Shown here: positions 22,596 through 47,773 of the stretch, in pieces
Numbering within the stretch: position 1 is the first letter of the stretch
Layout of the letters: each line of letters opens with the position of its first letter
DNA from: Macrostomum hystrix
Taxonomy: Eukaryota; Platyhelminthes; Macrostomidae
Reading direction: 5' to 3'
NCBI GenBank assembly: GCA_950097015.1
Contig: CATNEN010000024.1
Coordinates: 5,019,501-5,083,500, forward strand
DNA: 64,000 nt
Translations under genes and position numbers: made by a program
The notes under the pieces: model-generated
The model's database searches: none
Told to the model about the DNA's origin: nothing
The model's input: only the letters and a program-made list of their open reading frames with translations

Positions 22596-25500
22596 CTAAT
22601 CGACATCGGCGTCGTCATCCTCGCCACCAACTGGCGGAGCATGATTGGCTGCGATCGACTTGCGGCCTCCGCCGACCCGGCTTGACCGGTCTGGACCATG
22701 GCTGTCGTCGGGGTCTCCGCCGTCGCCTCCGCCGCCATCGCCGCCGGATTCGGACGCATTGTCATCGTCTTCGGCTAGGAAATCCCAAACTAGGATTGTA
22801 TCGTCGTGAGACGAGGAAACAATTTGGAATTCGTCGAATTGCAGACGAAATACTCGGCCAGTGTGCTCAACTAGGGTGCCGACGCACATGGCCTGCGGCG
22901 ACGACCGAGGATCCAGGGCGGCTGGCAGGTCCCACACCTTAATTTTGCCATCGTAGGCGCCGGAAACGATGCGCTTACCGTCGAATCGAATGCAACGGAC
23001 CAGCTCCTCGTGGCCTGACGGAAACAGCGGGAATGCGGAGTCCTGACTGACAACTGAAAACCTACTCGTACTAGCCCTTAGCAACCAGTGTTTTCTTTTC
23101 ACCATGGTAACCACTAAGCAACCAGTGTGTTCTATTCACCATGGTAACCACTAAGCAACCAGTATGTTCTATTCACCATGGTAACCACTAAGCAACCAGT
23201 ATGTTCTATTCTCCCTGGTAACCAGTTAGCAACCAGTGTGTTCTATTCTCCTTGGTAACCAGTTAGCAACCAGTGTGTTCTATTCTCCTTGGTAACCAGT
23301 TAGCAACCAGTGTGTTCTATTCTCCTTGGTAACTAGTTAGCAACCAGCGTGTTCTATTCATCTTGGTAACCAGTTAGCAACCAGTGTGTTCTATTCTCCC
23401 TGGTAACAAATTAGCAACCAGTGTGTTCTATTCTCCCTGGTAACCAGTTAGCAACCAGTGTGTCCTATTCATCTTGGTAACCAGTTAGCAACAAGCGTGT
23501 TCTATTCATCTTGGTAACAAGTTAGCAACCAGTGTGTTCTATTCTCCCTGGTAACCAGTTAGCAACCAGTGTGTTCTATTCTCCTTGGTAACCAGTTAGC
23601 AACCAGCGTGTTCTATTCATCTTGGTAACCAGTTAGCAACCAGTGTGTCCTATTCTCCTTGGTAACCAGTTAGCAACCAGTGTGTTCTATTCTCCCTGGT
23701 AACCAGTTAGCAACCAGTGTGTTCTATTCTCCTTGGTAACCAGTTAGCAACCAGCGTGTTCTATTCATCTTGGTAACCAGTTAGCAACCAGTGTGTCCTA
23801 TTCTCCTTGGTAACCAGTTAGCAACCAGTGTGTTCTATTCTCCTTGGTAACCAGTTAGCAACCAGTGTGTTCTATTCTCCTTGGTAACAAGTTAGCAACC
23901 AGTGTGTTCTATTCTCCTTGGTAACCAGTTAGCAACCAGCGTGTTCTATTCATCTTGGTAACCAGTTAGCAACCAGTGTGTCCTATTCTCCTTGGTAACC
24001 AGTTAGCAACCAGTGTGTTCTATTCTCCTTGGTAACCAGTTAACAACCAGTGTGTCCTTTTCTCCTTGGTAACCAGTTAGCAACCAGTGTGTCCTATTCT
24101 CCTTGGTAACCAGTTAGCAACCAGTTGTGTTCTATTCTCCCTGGTAACCAGTTAGCAACCAGCGTGCTCTATTCTCCTTGGCAACTCAAAAATCCACTTT
24201 AAAAGCCCAAACGCACCTTCTAATACTCTAAGACAGCTGCCGCTCTCGATGTCCCACAGCCGAATTGAATTGTCGGAGGAGCCGCTGACAACTAGTCGGT
24301 CTCTGTACTGCAGGCAGGCGATGCCGCGCTTGTGGCCGCTCAGGGTGCGCAAGAATTCGCAGCTGGTAGTGTGCCAAACTTTAATAGTTCGATCGCCCGA
24401 TGCCGAAACAATATAGCGCTGATCGAAGTCGACAACATTGACAGCGGCCCGATGGCCAACTAGTACGCGGCGCAGTGTGATGTCCTTGGGCGACACCATA
24501 TCCCAGACGGCGATAGACCTGTCCTTGGAGCACGTGACCATTAGGCCATCGGCGAAGCGAAGGTGCAGCACAGCCTCGCAGTGGTGATAAAGAGTGTTCA
24601 AGGCCTCGCCGGTGTGCACATCCCAAACTCGAACTGTGCTATCCGAGCTGCCGCTGATGATTATATTCTCGTCGTATTGTAGACAGAGTACTGAGCCAGA
24701 GTGACCAGTCAGAACCTGCGATTCGGGGCGATTTGAGACTTGACTTATGTTGAGCATAGGCCAGAGATCTTATGTCTAGCTAGCCAATTAAAGAGAAAAT
24801 CCAAGATACGACAGAGGAAATCATAGAGAGAGATAAGACGGGAGAGATAGATTAGACAAATGAGAGATGATCAGACAAGGGAGAGATGAGATGGGGAAAA
24901 GTAAGACAGACGACAGATGAGACAAAAATAGATATGAGACGATGAGATATTGGAAAGTTTCGCCAGGAGCCAACACACAGCTATGAGTTTTAGCATTAAC
25001 TGCTAGCTTTAGCATTAGCAAACAAACGATACTTAGCGCAGTAGTTAAGCTTCTAGCTCTCGCACTAATGGCCCCGTTTTACTACTTCAGGCGCAGAGTA
25101 GCTAGCTAGAGTGCCCTAAATACCCTTGCACAATGTGCGCCTGTGTACATCAGTGTCCCAGGGGTTGGGAATCAACTGTCAGCAAGAAATGATTTATCAA
25201 TTGTAATTGCTATCTCACGGACAGCTACAAATGATCATTTATCTACAAACAATGTCATTGTGTGATGATAATTGTCAATGGCTATATTTTTGTTGTCGAT
25301 GTGTTTTAGGATGGTCTAGTCTCCTCTGGCTCCTTTAAACAGTTTTCAGCTAAGAAAAAATAATAATAATTGATTACACCTGCCCCAATTAGGCCAGATG
25401 TGCAGCCAATAGCACAGCCGCAGCTATTGCGCGGCGCATCGGAAGGCTGCGTACGGCAGTTCAGTCCATGGACTGGGGGGACGCCACACCCTGCTTCAAT

Positions 25501-27456
25501 TATCCCAGCTGATGCTGGTACCCATTTAACAGCTGGGTGAACTGAAGCAATGCAGAGTTAAGTGTCTTGCTAAAGGACACAAATTGTTCTAGTGGAGTCG
25601 GGAATCGAACCCCCGACCTTCAAGTCGTGAGTCCGACGCTCTAACCACTAGGCTACAACCTCTCTAAGAAAATAGACACAATGAAAATTAATTAAACAGA
25701 TGTACAGCCAGTGGCAACTATTGCACTGCGCATGCAAAGGCTGCGTGCAACTGTTCAGTCCATGGACTGTAAAGGCCGCCACACGCATTTTAGCAAACCA
25801 GCACTTAGCTGACAGCATGTTTTTAATATAGTCGAAATATCGCCAAATGAGACACGAGCCTCACCTTGATGCACTGAAACGTTCTTCGATCCCAGACCTT
25901 GATTGTGTTGTCGCGAAGGCCGCTAACAATCTTATCCTCGTCGTATTGCAGACAATAGACACCCTTGGATGCTTCGCTTTGGCACTGGATTTTATGTAGC
26001 CTATACTTGCCAGTGCGCCAATTGTTCTCAATGCGCTCAATGTCCTGTAGGATGCGCGGATAAAGCTGCCTATAATAGGAATTTTCCTTCGGTTGGGAAC
26101 CGCGCAGCGGTCTAAACAGGTCCTGCAGCCAGCCTTTACGCTCGGCCAGACCACGCCAGAGATTGTCGGAGCGAACCTGCAGCTCGATGAGCTTCTTCCA
26201 CAATAGGCCGTCGGCCACCACCCGGCGCCATTCGCGGCAAACTAATTCGGCAGATTTTAGCGACTCGGCGTCCAAATATGCGAGAATCTTCTCAGCCAGA
26301 TGGTCCAAGCCGCGGGCCGGCAGGGCGCTAATAAAGTCGCGCTGCAGCATTGGCGCCAGGAAGGCCTGAACCCGGCCGTGCTGGTAGTGCGTCATCTGCA
26401 CTAGCAGGGTCTCGACAAAATGAGCTTGCTCCTCCTCTGACCAGGTGGTGAAGCGCTGGGCGCAGCCTTTGCATTCCTCTATGTAGCGAGTAGATAACTC
26501 CTGGGTAACATGATAAAATTGTGTATAATAAGAATGCTATACTTTTGCTAACAATACAACTGAGTGTATAACAAATCTAATATAATGAAATGTAATATAA
26601 TACAAAAGAAATGTAACATCATTTTGAAACTGATAAAGATATGCATATATTCATAACCAGAGTTTTTCAATTTCATTATGTAACTAGATGTTTTAATTTA
26701 TTAATTTAATTTGTTTAAATGAATATAAAGCAAGTAAGATAGAGTTTTAGTAGACATAAAAATATTTATATCCTTCAATATATAGTAAAAAAATTAATAT
26801 GTAACATAAGGCAAAAAATTGATAGCTAATAATGCAAATTTATTGTCTAATGTCTAATAAAAACAATTCAATATAATTCTAACTAATGCACAAAACATGT
26901 TAAAACACTATCTATATTGAGACAATTTCAAGGTTTTTTTAATAAAACAGCTAGTTATATCAATTAAAAACATTATTCATAAATAAAGGTCCAAAAAAGT
27001 TAAAGATATATAAAATTATAATTTGTGATCATGCCTAAAAAAGTCTATGCACTATATGCACTACATTGCTTTGTTTGCCAAAAACATAGCTACTTTAGCT
27101 AAATCATGCAAAAAATATGCATATGCCTCCAGTATAGTGTAAACCATCCAGGACAGATACAAAAATATTTAAATAAAAAATACTACTATTTTTAGAAATT
27201 AAAATAAACATTCCAGGCTTTAAGTAAAAAACTAATTACATTTGTTAAAAAGTTGTTTAGGCCTTCAAATAAATTTGAATAAAATTAATTTATTCATAGC
27301 AAAAAATAAAGCCCTGTTGCTCTGGTAAAATTTAAAGAACAGACAAATATGGCTATCTATAAAAAAATTAATTACCTTTGAGTTGGTATCTATATATACC
27401 GATGTGTTGCCTTCTTCAGAATTCATATAATTGTCTTGATCAATAGCACTAAACAT
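22596..27456 (-). CDS. beta-TrCP/Slimb F-box WD40 protein, four coding exons
   Basis: Substrate receptor of the SCF ubiquitin ligase; it binds DSGxxS phosphodegrons (beta-catenin, IkB, Cubitus interruptus in known systems). Exons: 27456-27376, 26500-25865, 24715-24217 and 23014-22596, with phases 0, 0 and 1, giving 544 residues. The ATG at 27456 opens a short first exon. Residues about 44-82 form the dimerisation region ([10 protein letters not shown]) and about 83-130 the F-box ([18 protein letters not shown]). From about 215 to 490 run seven WD40 repeats ([77 protein letters not shown]). The tail after about 490 is acidic and Gly-rich, unlike the short basic tail of vertebrate proteins. Intron 3 holds a 37-bp minisatellite and intron 2 two SINEs. 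Confidence 0.95.
23075..24190. repeat. 37-bp minisatellite in Slimb intron 3
   Basis: About 30 units with the core CCAGTTAGCAACCAGTGTG followed by TTCTATTCTCC(C/T)TGGTAA. It fills nearly the whole intron. The first units have CACTAAGC in place of CAGTTAGC. Confidence 0.93.
24716..25374. other. first part of Slimb intron 2, simple-sequence-like
   Basis: Between about 24790 and 24960 there is purine-rich sequence with repeated GAGA and AGACAGA words. The remainder is ordinary intron sequence. Confidence 0.5.
25375..25668 (-). mobile_element. full-length tRNA-derived SINE in Slimb intron 2
   Basis: In reverse orientation this reads as the tRNA-like head (B box GGTTCGATTCCCGAC) and then the body seen at 20455. 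Its 3' end borders AATAATAATAATTG. It looks like a tRNA pseudogene, but the anticodon arm and acceptor stem do not pair as a functional tRNA would. Confidence 0.85.
25700..25790 (-). mobile_element. partial SINE in Slimb intron 2
   Basis: TGTACAGCCAGTGGCAACT, TTCAGTCCATGGACT and GCCGCCACACGC mark the 3' half of the same SINE family, just downstream of the full copy. Its first 17 bases match the core of the 25-bp minisatellite at 6811-7917. Confidence 0.75.
26501..27375. other. Slimb intron 1
   Basis: AT-rich intron of 875 bp with no recognisable element. Confidence 0.6.
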
Positions 27457-29752
27457 AAATTAAGTACTTAGCAATATTTCCTATAGTGCTATCTATGCAG
27501 GTGGGCCTTTGCTGAAAGCTTTGATGTAAGATAGCTAGCTAGCTAACCTATATGTATAAGCAATATCAGGGAAATAGCTCTTCTTGAAAAATAGGTTTTA
27601 GTTTATAATCTTGAATGTTCTTAAAGCATAGAAGCTAGTATTTTAACTTTCTGATCCGTTTACACAATCTATTTCTAGAATTTCTTGTATTGTAAACAAA
27701 TCGATCTATCTATTACCCAAGAATTCAAGATTCTCTTAACTTTGGTACAATCTGTCTATGCAGTAGTGAACATAAGTAGAATAAAAACGAAATTCGTGCT
27801 TCAAAGAGGAATCTCACTAGCATACACAGGTAACAATTGTAGACACGTTGGCCCTAAGTGCTTGTCCTTCTTAAATGACTTTCATATAAACTTAATTAAG
27901 AAAATCAATTAAATTGAAATAATGTATCGATTCCTTGAACGACTACAGTAAAATAAATACTTTCTTACTTTAAAACTTTTTGGCAGTCTAAGCAGTACTA
28001 TTCAAAGAGACTTTTAAAACGTTTTACAGTCTCATCAAAATAGTATAAAAATTTATGAGTTCAGGAAAAACTATCTAGAGCTGATTTTTTGCTTTACATT
28101 TCAAATTAGGTGGACACGCACTATCACAGGTATGTATGCATAGCCCGTAAAAATTGCATAAGTTTACGGTTTTCCTATTGCAAGTGACACTGGGACGCGT
28201 ACAGGCGCGTATACGAGGTCATATGAATTTCGAAATTAACTAGCTCATACAATTTATACCCAAAGACAGTTTTTCTATTTATAGTTTTTATTTAATTATG
28301 TGAGTTTTATATGGAGCGCTTCCGAGTTAGGGAGCGCCACTCCGGGGATTTAGGGTTGCGGCCACCAATGATTTGGGGAGTTGTTCGACTGCAGTGTATT
28401 TACTCTGCAAAAATCGAGAGCACGTAATGCACGAGAGCACGAGACATTTGCGGAGTAGTAGACTACTCTAGTGCAGTAGTACAGTAGTAGTAGTGCAGTA
28501 GTACACTACTCCTAGTGCAGTGGTCCTTGGACATATGCATGTCCTGGGGAGGCGAAAAATACAACCCATTTGCATCACTTCGCAGACAAGCGACAGAGCT
28601 ATAGCTGCCCCACCTCGTTCCAGGAGGTAATAGGGCCGGGTTGTTTCGGCCGTCGTGTATCCGGCCACCCCAGATCCGCATGGGATCACACGCTGCTGGC
28701 TAGTCAAAATTTACATGCCGTATCCACACTGCCTGGTCCCATTTCGTGGAATGACTTGCTTTCATGCTGCAGCACTCACCAAACCAGACTGGAGACGGTA
28801 GCGGGTTATTGGAGTATACGTGTTTATACTGTACATATGCAGCAGTCCTTTTTGCTGGTTAGAAATTCGACTCTACACGTGTCTCATCTCTCTCCCCCTC
28901 TCTCTAGTTGTCTTCTATTCGGGTCGGTTTCTGCCTGGCAGCTGACGATTCAAATATTGGCTAAGAGCTATAGTCAGTGACTATTCAATGGCAGTGCAGG
29001 CTATTATATACGAAGGAGCTCAATGGATTACTGAGCTTAAGATGCGCATGTATTTCTACAGACTCCAATGAAGAGCTTGGAAGTACCTTACAGTATTACA
29101 GATGCTCTGGTTAGGCTGGTATAAATATCAGGATTTTCGTTTTGGATACATGATACATACTATATGTGCAATAATACGAGCGTAATATTAAAATTTATAC
29201 AAATTTAGTGTGAAGAACACAAAATTGTGCAGATTATTTCTGTTCAGAATTGTGCTCAAGGAAACGAAAGCAACAAACCCATGGTGGATCCTTTAACAAA
29301 TTTACATTCCTGCAACTCCTCTGAGTTAAAAATTGATCGATAAAAGCACGAGACGGAAGCAGATAAAGCGTAAAATTCGTTCCGGGTCTCATTCCAGAAC
29401 GCCTTAGTCTTGTATGCGCCTAAGCTGTCAAGTGAAACGGGAGCCCCGGTCTAGGCGAATTGGTGATTCGCATCGTGAGCAAGAAACTTTGCAGCTGAGT
29501 GCATGGTTCTTTCATATCAGCTCTCAGTTGATGCGACCGCGCCCTATGAAAAACTCCAGTCCTAGCTCATTGGGTTCAGTAAAGCACACGCGCAATGGAT
29601 GAGACAAACAGTTTGCAACCGCATCAAGCCGTGTAATGCCACTGTGGAGTGAGTTGAGTGCGTGTCGGCCCAACCCTGCCTTCGCCCAGACCAGTAACTG
29701 ATTCTACCCTTTTAAGGGGGGTCAGAAAGACTGGCTAGAGGAAAGAGGGAGC
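27457..29752. other. intergenic between divergent genes
   Basis: Contains the 5' flank of the minus-strand Slimb gene. At about 28450-28520 GTAGTAG and GTGCAGTAGTAC words form imperfect inverted repeats. Open frames at 28468-28980 show no known domain and are not called. Confidence 0.5.
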
Positions 29753-30297
29753 TTGGAATTTCCCGGGAGGCATAGAGATCTCTCCTTCAACTCACAGCCT
29801 CCCTCGTACCGCATCCATCCTCTCTCGTCACCGCTATCGGCTCCAAATCCCGTCTCGCAGCCACCCCCTCCGCCTGCCCTCTCTCAATTTTCTTCCCACT
29901 CCCCAGTCGTGCAGTCTCCCTCCGGCAAAATTAAAAGAAAGAAAAATAGTGAGCTGCCGGGAGGTACACTTTTTTGCTGGCTTGTCCCGCCCTTTCTTTC
30001 TTGCTTCCCCAAGCCAACTGAGCCTCCGCCCAAAAGCTCCCCAACCTCACCCGCTTTCTTTCACATCTCTTCGTCTCTCTGCATGACGCGCAGCTTTAGA
30101 CGGGTCTCTTTTCTCATTCTCGCCGCAATTCAAGCTTAAGCATGTCTCCGGGGACCGCGGCCCGTCAGCCAGTCACCCACGCCAGTCAACTAGGCCGAGG
30201 CAAATTAGCTGCGCTCCGCTGTTCCGCTATTTAGCAAATTCACATCGGTTCTATAGACTGGGCAGATCGCAGAGTGTTTTGCAATCGCTGGCAGAGC
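29753..30297. other. C/T-rich 5' flank of the galactosyltransferase gene
   Basis: Pyrimidine- and GC-rich sequence just upstream of the next gene, probably promoter and 5' UTR. A 128-codon Pro/Ser-rich open frame (29753-30139) reflects this composition and is not called as a gene. Confidence 0.45.
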
Positions 30298-31782
30298 ATG
30301 GCGCGGGTAGCGCAAGCCACACACGCGCTAAAGCAGGTTCTTGGTCTCGTGAAGCGCTGGTCTTTGAAGCTGATTCGCCTGGCCGTGCTGGGGCTCGTCC
30401 GGTTCTCCATGTACTGCTGCATCAGCCTGCTGGGCTTTGTCGTACTGCTCACACTGCTGGCTTTCGCGTTTACCGTCTACTCCGTGATACGCTACGGACG
30501 GATTAACAACAACGCCATCGATCCCGGCTTGGACGAGTCGGACTTGGACCCGGAGGCCGGCTACCAATACGAAGCGATGCAGCGCAACCCAATGTTCCTG
30601 CGCCGGCAGCACCTGAAGCCGTTTCGCTATCGCGCCAGTTCTGGCTCAGCTGGGAAACCGTACGGCGACACGGAGAACCTGGTGAAGTCCAGCGACTTCA
30701 TCGCCGACTACGATCCCTTCGCGGCCGTCGATTTGTCTCTGCAGGCGGCGCAGCAGCCAGACGAGCAGACGCTACTGATGAAGGAGCCAGCCGCTAGTAT
30801 AGTCCGGGTTGCACTGAAGGTGACAGACGAGGATGCCGACAAGCAACTGTCGCCGGATTCTCGTCAGACTCAGGCGGCTCTGCGCAGCTTGGAGGAGGCG
30901 GCCCGCACAGCCTGCCAGAATTCGCACCGCGGAGTTCAGTCGAATCCCTTCGCCAGGGTTGAGTATCGAATTATCGAGCGCAAGCTGTGCAACGGCGAGG
31001 TGGCCATCCTCATTTACGTGCACTCGCACTTTTCGCATCTGCCTCGGCGGCAGCTCATTCGCAACACCTACGGATCTCTGTCGAACGTACACGGCACGCC
31101 TGTACGCCTAGTGTTTATCGTCGGCCTGCCGAGCTCACCGGATCAGGAGGAGCTGCTGTTCAGGGAGAGTGCCATCTATCGCGACATCATCGTAGGCGGC
31201 TTTCCAGAGCGGAGGTCCAACCTTCTGCTGAAGAGCTACCTGGCGCTTCACTGGATTGTCAACTACTGCCCTGGCGCGCAGTACGCCGTGAAACTTGACG
31301 ACGATACCTTTCTGGATATTGTGCACTTGACGCACTTCCTGCGCGCTCTACCGGACACTGGTGGCGTTGAAGGCGATGACTTTCTGTACTGCGCCGTGAC
31401 GTCTAACAGAAGCCCGGTGCGCCGGGCAAAGAGCCGCTGGTATGTGCCGTACTCGGACTGGATATTCAACAAGTTCCCGCCCTACTGCCAAGGCTTCGGC
31501 TACGTGCTGTCCCGCGGCGCAATCGCCAGGATTCTGGGCTGCAGCCAGAGCCTGCACGCAGTCCGTCTGGACGATGTGCACTTCACCGGCGTGGTGACTA
31601 AGTACGCCAAGCTGCGCCAGGTGGACTTCTGGAAGGGTCACGCCTTCGTCTGGATGGAGCCGTCGAATGCTGCTCCGCCCACGCTTAACGATTTCATATT
31701 CTTTGCCTCGAAGAACAATGTAGTGCAGGACTACCTGTGGAAGCGCGCGTGGAAGAGCGCCGTCACCCGGATGTACTTGTGA
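30298..31782 (+). CDS. beta-1,3-galactosyltransferase-like protein (GT31), single exon
   Basis: A 494-residue type II Golgi glycosyltransferase that would transfer galactose or N-acetylglucosamine from a UDP-sugar in beta-1,3 linkage. The first in-frame ATG is at 30298; the frame is open upstream but only with GTG. A short basic cytoplasmic tail precedes a membrane anchor at about residues 39-64 and a long stem to about 235. Family motifs are RRQLIRNTYG (usually RxxIRxTW, here Tyr for Trp), the metal-binding KLDDDTF with DDD at 334-336, FPPYCQGFGYVLSRGA, and LDDVHFTGVV in place of the usual EDVxxG. The lack of introns is normal for many GT31 genes. The acceptor specificity cannot be told. Confidence 0.9.
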   Translation: MARVAQATHALKQVLGLVKRWSLKLIRLAVLGLVRFSMYCCISLLGFVVLLTLLAFAFTVYSVIRYGRINNNAIDPGLDESDLDPEAGYQYEAMQRNPMFLRRQHLKPFRYRASSGSAGKPYGDTENLVKSSDFIADYDPFAAVDLSLQAAQQPDEQTLLMKEPAASIVRVALKVTDEDADKQLSPDSRQTQAALRSLEEAARTACQNSHRGVQSNPFARVEYRIIERKLCNGEVAILIYVHSHFSHLPRRQLIRNTYGSLSNVHGTPVRLVFIVGLPSSPDQEELLFRESAIYRDIIVGGFPERRSNLLLKSYLALHWIVNYCPGAQYAVKLDDDTFLDIVHLTHFLRALPDTGGVEGDDFLYCAVTSNRSPVRRAKSRWYVPYSDWIFNKFPPYCQGFGYVLSRGAIARILGCSQSLHAVRLDDVHFTGVVTKYAKLRQVDFWKGHAFVWMEPSNAAPPTLNDFIFFASKNNVVQDYLWKRAWKSAVTRMYL

Positions 31783-32118
31783 GGCTGACAGCTTTCTAAG
31801 CTCAACGGAACTGCTCGCCTATGTAAAAGTAAATGCAGTTTAGATTGTTTGCTCGAATATGGACAGAAGCCAAACATTTTATGGTATCTTGAAGTAAGTA
31901 GGCTGTGACACGTATGTGACATGTGACACCGGGCCAGTATTAGTGAACGAAGCTAAAGGTGGTACATTCCAAAGCTTGGAAAGTTTTTAATGCAAAGCAT
32001 GTAAGTGTGGCTTTTCACCGAACATACCGCCTTTATTGCTTAGTAATTACTATAGGAATATAGTAAAGAATATTTTTTTACTTAATGCTTAGACAATAGG
32101 ATGAAAGTATCGCTATTG
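31783..32118. other. 3' flank of the galactosyltransferase gene
   Basis: Probable 3' UTR. No canonical AATAAA was seen close to the stop codon. Confidence 0.4.
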
Positions 32119-32989
32119 TCAATCTAAATGATAATTTGGACATTCAAAACGATAATGTCTATGGTCTCAGCTATTCGGCCATAGACTTAAGGACATACAA
32201 AATGAGAAAGCGGCAATCAAAACGAGAATTAGGAAGGCAAAACAGTCTAACGATCAAACAGTTGAGTGGACGAGCCCAAAATCTGCAGAGATGGCCATGC
32301 AGACGGTGATGTTAAGCCCCCCTTGAGTGGTTACGGTTCATTACCGTCTGTCCCTTGGTTGAGCGGCCTTGGGAGCGCTTAAGCCAAAGGTTGAATCCCG
32401 TCTCATCAAGGTAGACGGTGTGAACTGCAGGATCCAGATGTAGCATAAAATTCGCGCACTCTCTCCGGGCCTGCAGGTTTTCATTGGTGTTAGTTGCCAG
32501 GCTCACTGCAGTATACACATCATTCCGTGCAGCATCCTATCCACAGTTTTGCAGCTGAACTGGGGCTTTTGTGGGAGCTCGGGTGGAAAACGGGTTTTGC
32601 TCCAGCTTGTTCTGAAGGCAAGCCTTCATCTCCTCGTCCACTTTGCATTTGCTCTCCTTTTTACCACCTCTTGATAACGCTTGAACCCTTCCTTCCTGCG
32701 TATGCGCTCGTATATGCTGCGGCTTTTAGTGTTGCCCGTTGCTCTATAATAGCAGTCACCAAGCGTTGCCTGTCGACTGAGGATTTTGGTGGGGGCATTT
32801 GAAAAACAGCAACAAGAAATAGCTATGAAAGAAGCGAGAGAAAACCAAACAGTCGGAGAGCAAGGCAAGGGAGTTTTCCTTCCCTTCCGAGTTTTATCAT
32901 TTTGGAATTGTCTCTAGTCTATGGTCGAAAGGGTGAATTTTCTTCTGAGTGCCTGAATTTATTCTCGTTTTGAATGCCCCTTTCTCGTT

Positions 32990-33023
<34 letters not shown>

Positions 33024-33356
33024 GAATTGATTACACCTGCCCTAATTGGGTCAGATGTGCAGCCGACAGCACAGCCGCAGCTAATGCGTGGCGCATCTGA
33101 AGGCTGCGTACAGCTGTTCAGTCCACGGACTGGGGGGACGCCACACCCACCTTCAATTATCCCAGCTGATGCTGATACCCATTTAACAGCTGGTTGAACT
33201 GAAGCAATGCAGAGTTAAGTGTCTTGCTAAAGGACGCAAATTGTTCCAGTGGAGTCGGGAATCGAACCCCCGACCTTCAAGTCGTGAGTCCGACGCCCTA
33301 ACCACTAGGCTACAACCTCTACAACCTATGAATGTCCAAATTATCATTTAGATTGA
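32119..33356 (-). mobile_element. degraded IS630/Tc1-like element with a SINE inside
   Basis: Outer 28-bp inverted repeats match perfectly (32119-32146 and 33329-33356, beginning TCAATCTAAATGATAATTTG on the left). A second, imperfect pair lies inside (32198-32232 and 32960-32991, based on AAAACGAGAAA). The minus strand has a DDE_3-type catalytic fragment, VYLDETGFNLWLKRSQGRS, at about 32440-32330. Pieces of an N-terminal helix-turn-helix region (PPPKSSVDRQRLV) lie at about 32800. Stops and frameshifts make it inactive. A full-length SINE sits between the inner and outer right repeats. Confidence 0.6.
33000..33322 (-). mobile_element. full-length tRNA-derived SINE with (ATT)n tail
   Basis: Same family as 25375-25668 and very similar to it, so one of the younger copies. 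In its own orientation the 3' tail is an (ATT)n microsatellite, seen as the TAATAATAA run at about 32990-33022. Confidence 0.85.
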
Positions 33357-33884
33357 CTAAAGCTATAGCACAAACTCTGCAAACTTTTCCCTAGGCATGG
33401 CTGATTGTTAAACAGTTCACTAACTGTTTAACATCCGGATTGCTTACTAATGAAGCAGTGACGATTTTTTATGAACTAATCTTTGCGTTATCTGGATCAC
33501 ACGAAGCACCTAAAAATTATGTAAACATAGCTTAATTATGTTCATATTACTTGTTCACCTGTTTGTTTCTGCTAAAAGTTCACACAAAATGCCTTAGTAT
33601 GACTATGCGTAAAATCTGATGCCACTCGTAAAGAAAAAATGCACAGCCAGTAATTTGACTCTTTCATGCAGTTTAATGTGCTCATTTTTCTTTGCCTACT
33701 GATAATTTATAAACCACACTTTTAATCACTTGTCGCCCTTGACTAGCGTGCCAAATGTGGCACAACGAGTCTTAATTGAAACATTCAATGCAGAAATTAG
33801 CATGTAATAATTGTGTTGCCATCATGTGCAACTCTCTAACAGAAGATACTGCAGCAAGCGACTGCTTCATCATTTTTCCGACAA
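33357..33884. other. intergenic, no feature seen
   Basis: AT-rich DNA between the compound transposon and the 45-bp repeat. Nothing was recognised. Confidence 0.5.
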
Positions 33885-34235
33885 AAGACAGCGAGCAGAT
33901 ATTAGCCTTGGTGCATCACCTGTTCTGCTTGGATGCTGTAGAGATGCTAGCCTAGGTGCATCACCTGTTCTGTTTGGATGCTGTAGAGATGCTAGCCTAG
34001 GTGCATCACCTGTTCTGCTTGGATGCTGTAGAGATGCTAGCCTAGGTGCATCACCTGTTCTGTTTGGATGCTGTAGAGATGCTAGCCTAGGTGCATCACC
34101 TGTTCTGCTTGGATGCTGTAGAGATGCTAGCCTAGGTGCATCACCTGTTCTGCTTGGATGCTGTAGAGATGCTAGCCTAGGTGCATCACCTGTTCTGTTT
34201 GGATGCTGTAGAGATGCTAGCCTAGGTGCATCACA
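33885..34235 (+). repeat. 45-bp tandem repeat, open in frame
   Basis: Eight units of 45 bp (core GATGCTAGCCTAGGTGCATC) alternate between TTCTGCTTGG and TTCTGTTTGG. Because the unit is a multiple of three, the plus strand stays open (33811-34242) as 15-residue repeats containing GASPVL and GCCRDASL. The non-repeat flanks show no known domain, so a real gene is unproven. Confidence 0.8.
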
Positions 34236-34511
34236 TTTTTGAGGACTCAGAAAAAAATTGGAACGGTTCGTGCTATGATAAGAAAAATTGAAGTGGCTAA
34301 ATTAAACGATAGGCAAGTTTGTTTTGCGATATTCCTACCGCTGAAAAAAGATTTTTTCAATGTTTACGTAAAAAATAAAAAGTACATATGCACTCGTAAC
34401 GAAACATGTACAAAATTTTTATATTTCGCGTAGACTATTTTTTCAAATCGATAACACCCCACCCCATGATTGAACTGCGATTGCTAGGGCTTTAGTCTAA
34501 AACAGATTTCG

Positions 34512-34519
34512 TATATAAA
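34512..34519 (+). promoter_or_regulatory. TATA box of TEP-A
   Basis: TATATAAA lies about 140 bp upstream of the TEP-A start codon. Transcription would begin about 30 bp downstream, leaving a 5' leader of roughly 110 nt. Confidence 0.5.
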
Positions 34520-34651
34520 CCAATTCAAATTAGTTTCTGCGTGGAACATCGACAATCATAAACTGAAAAGTAGACGCCAGGTTTTGATCTGTGCAACATA
34601 CTTTTGAAATAACATTCTACATTAAACAGCATCGGCAGACGCTGCAAGGCA

Positions 34652-47773
<13,122 letters not shown>

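Noticed and set aside
25580-25668. Functional tRNA gene on the minus strand
   Set aside because: Only the A- and B-box regions resemble a tRNA, and the same text recurs with a common body at 20455 and 33000, so it is a SINE head.
29753-30139. 128-codon Pro/Ser-rich open frame
   Set aside because: Explained by the C/T-rich promoter-like sequence; the frame has no domain and is followed directly by the galactosyltransferase gene.
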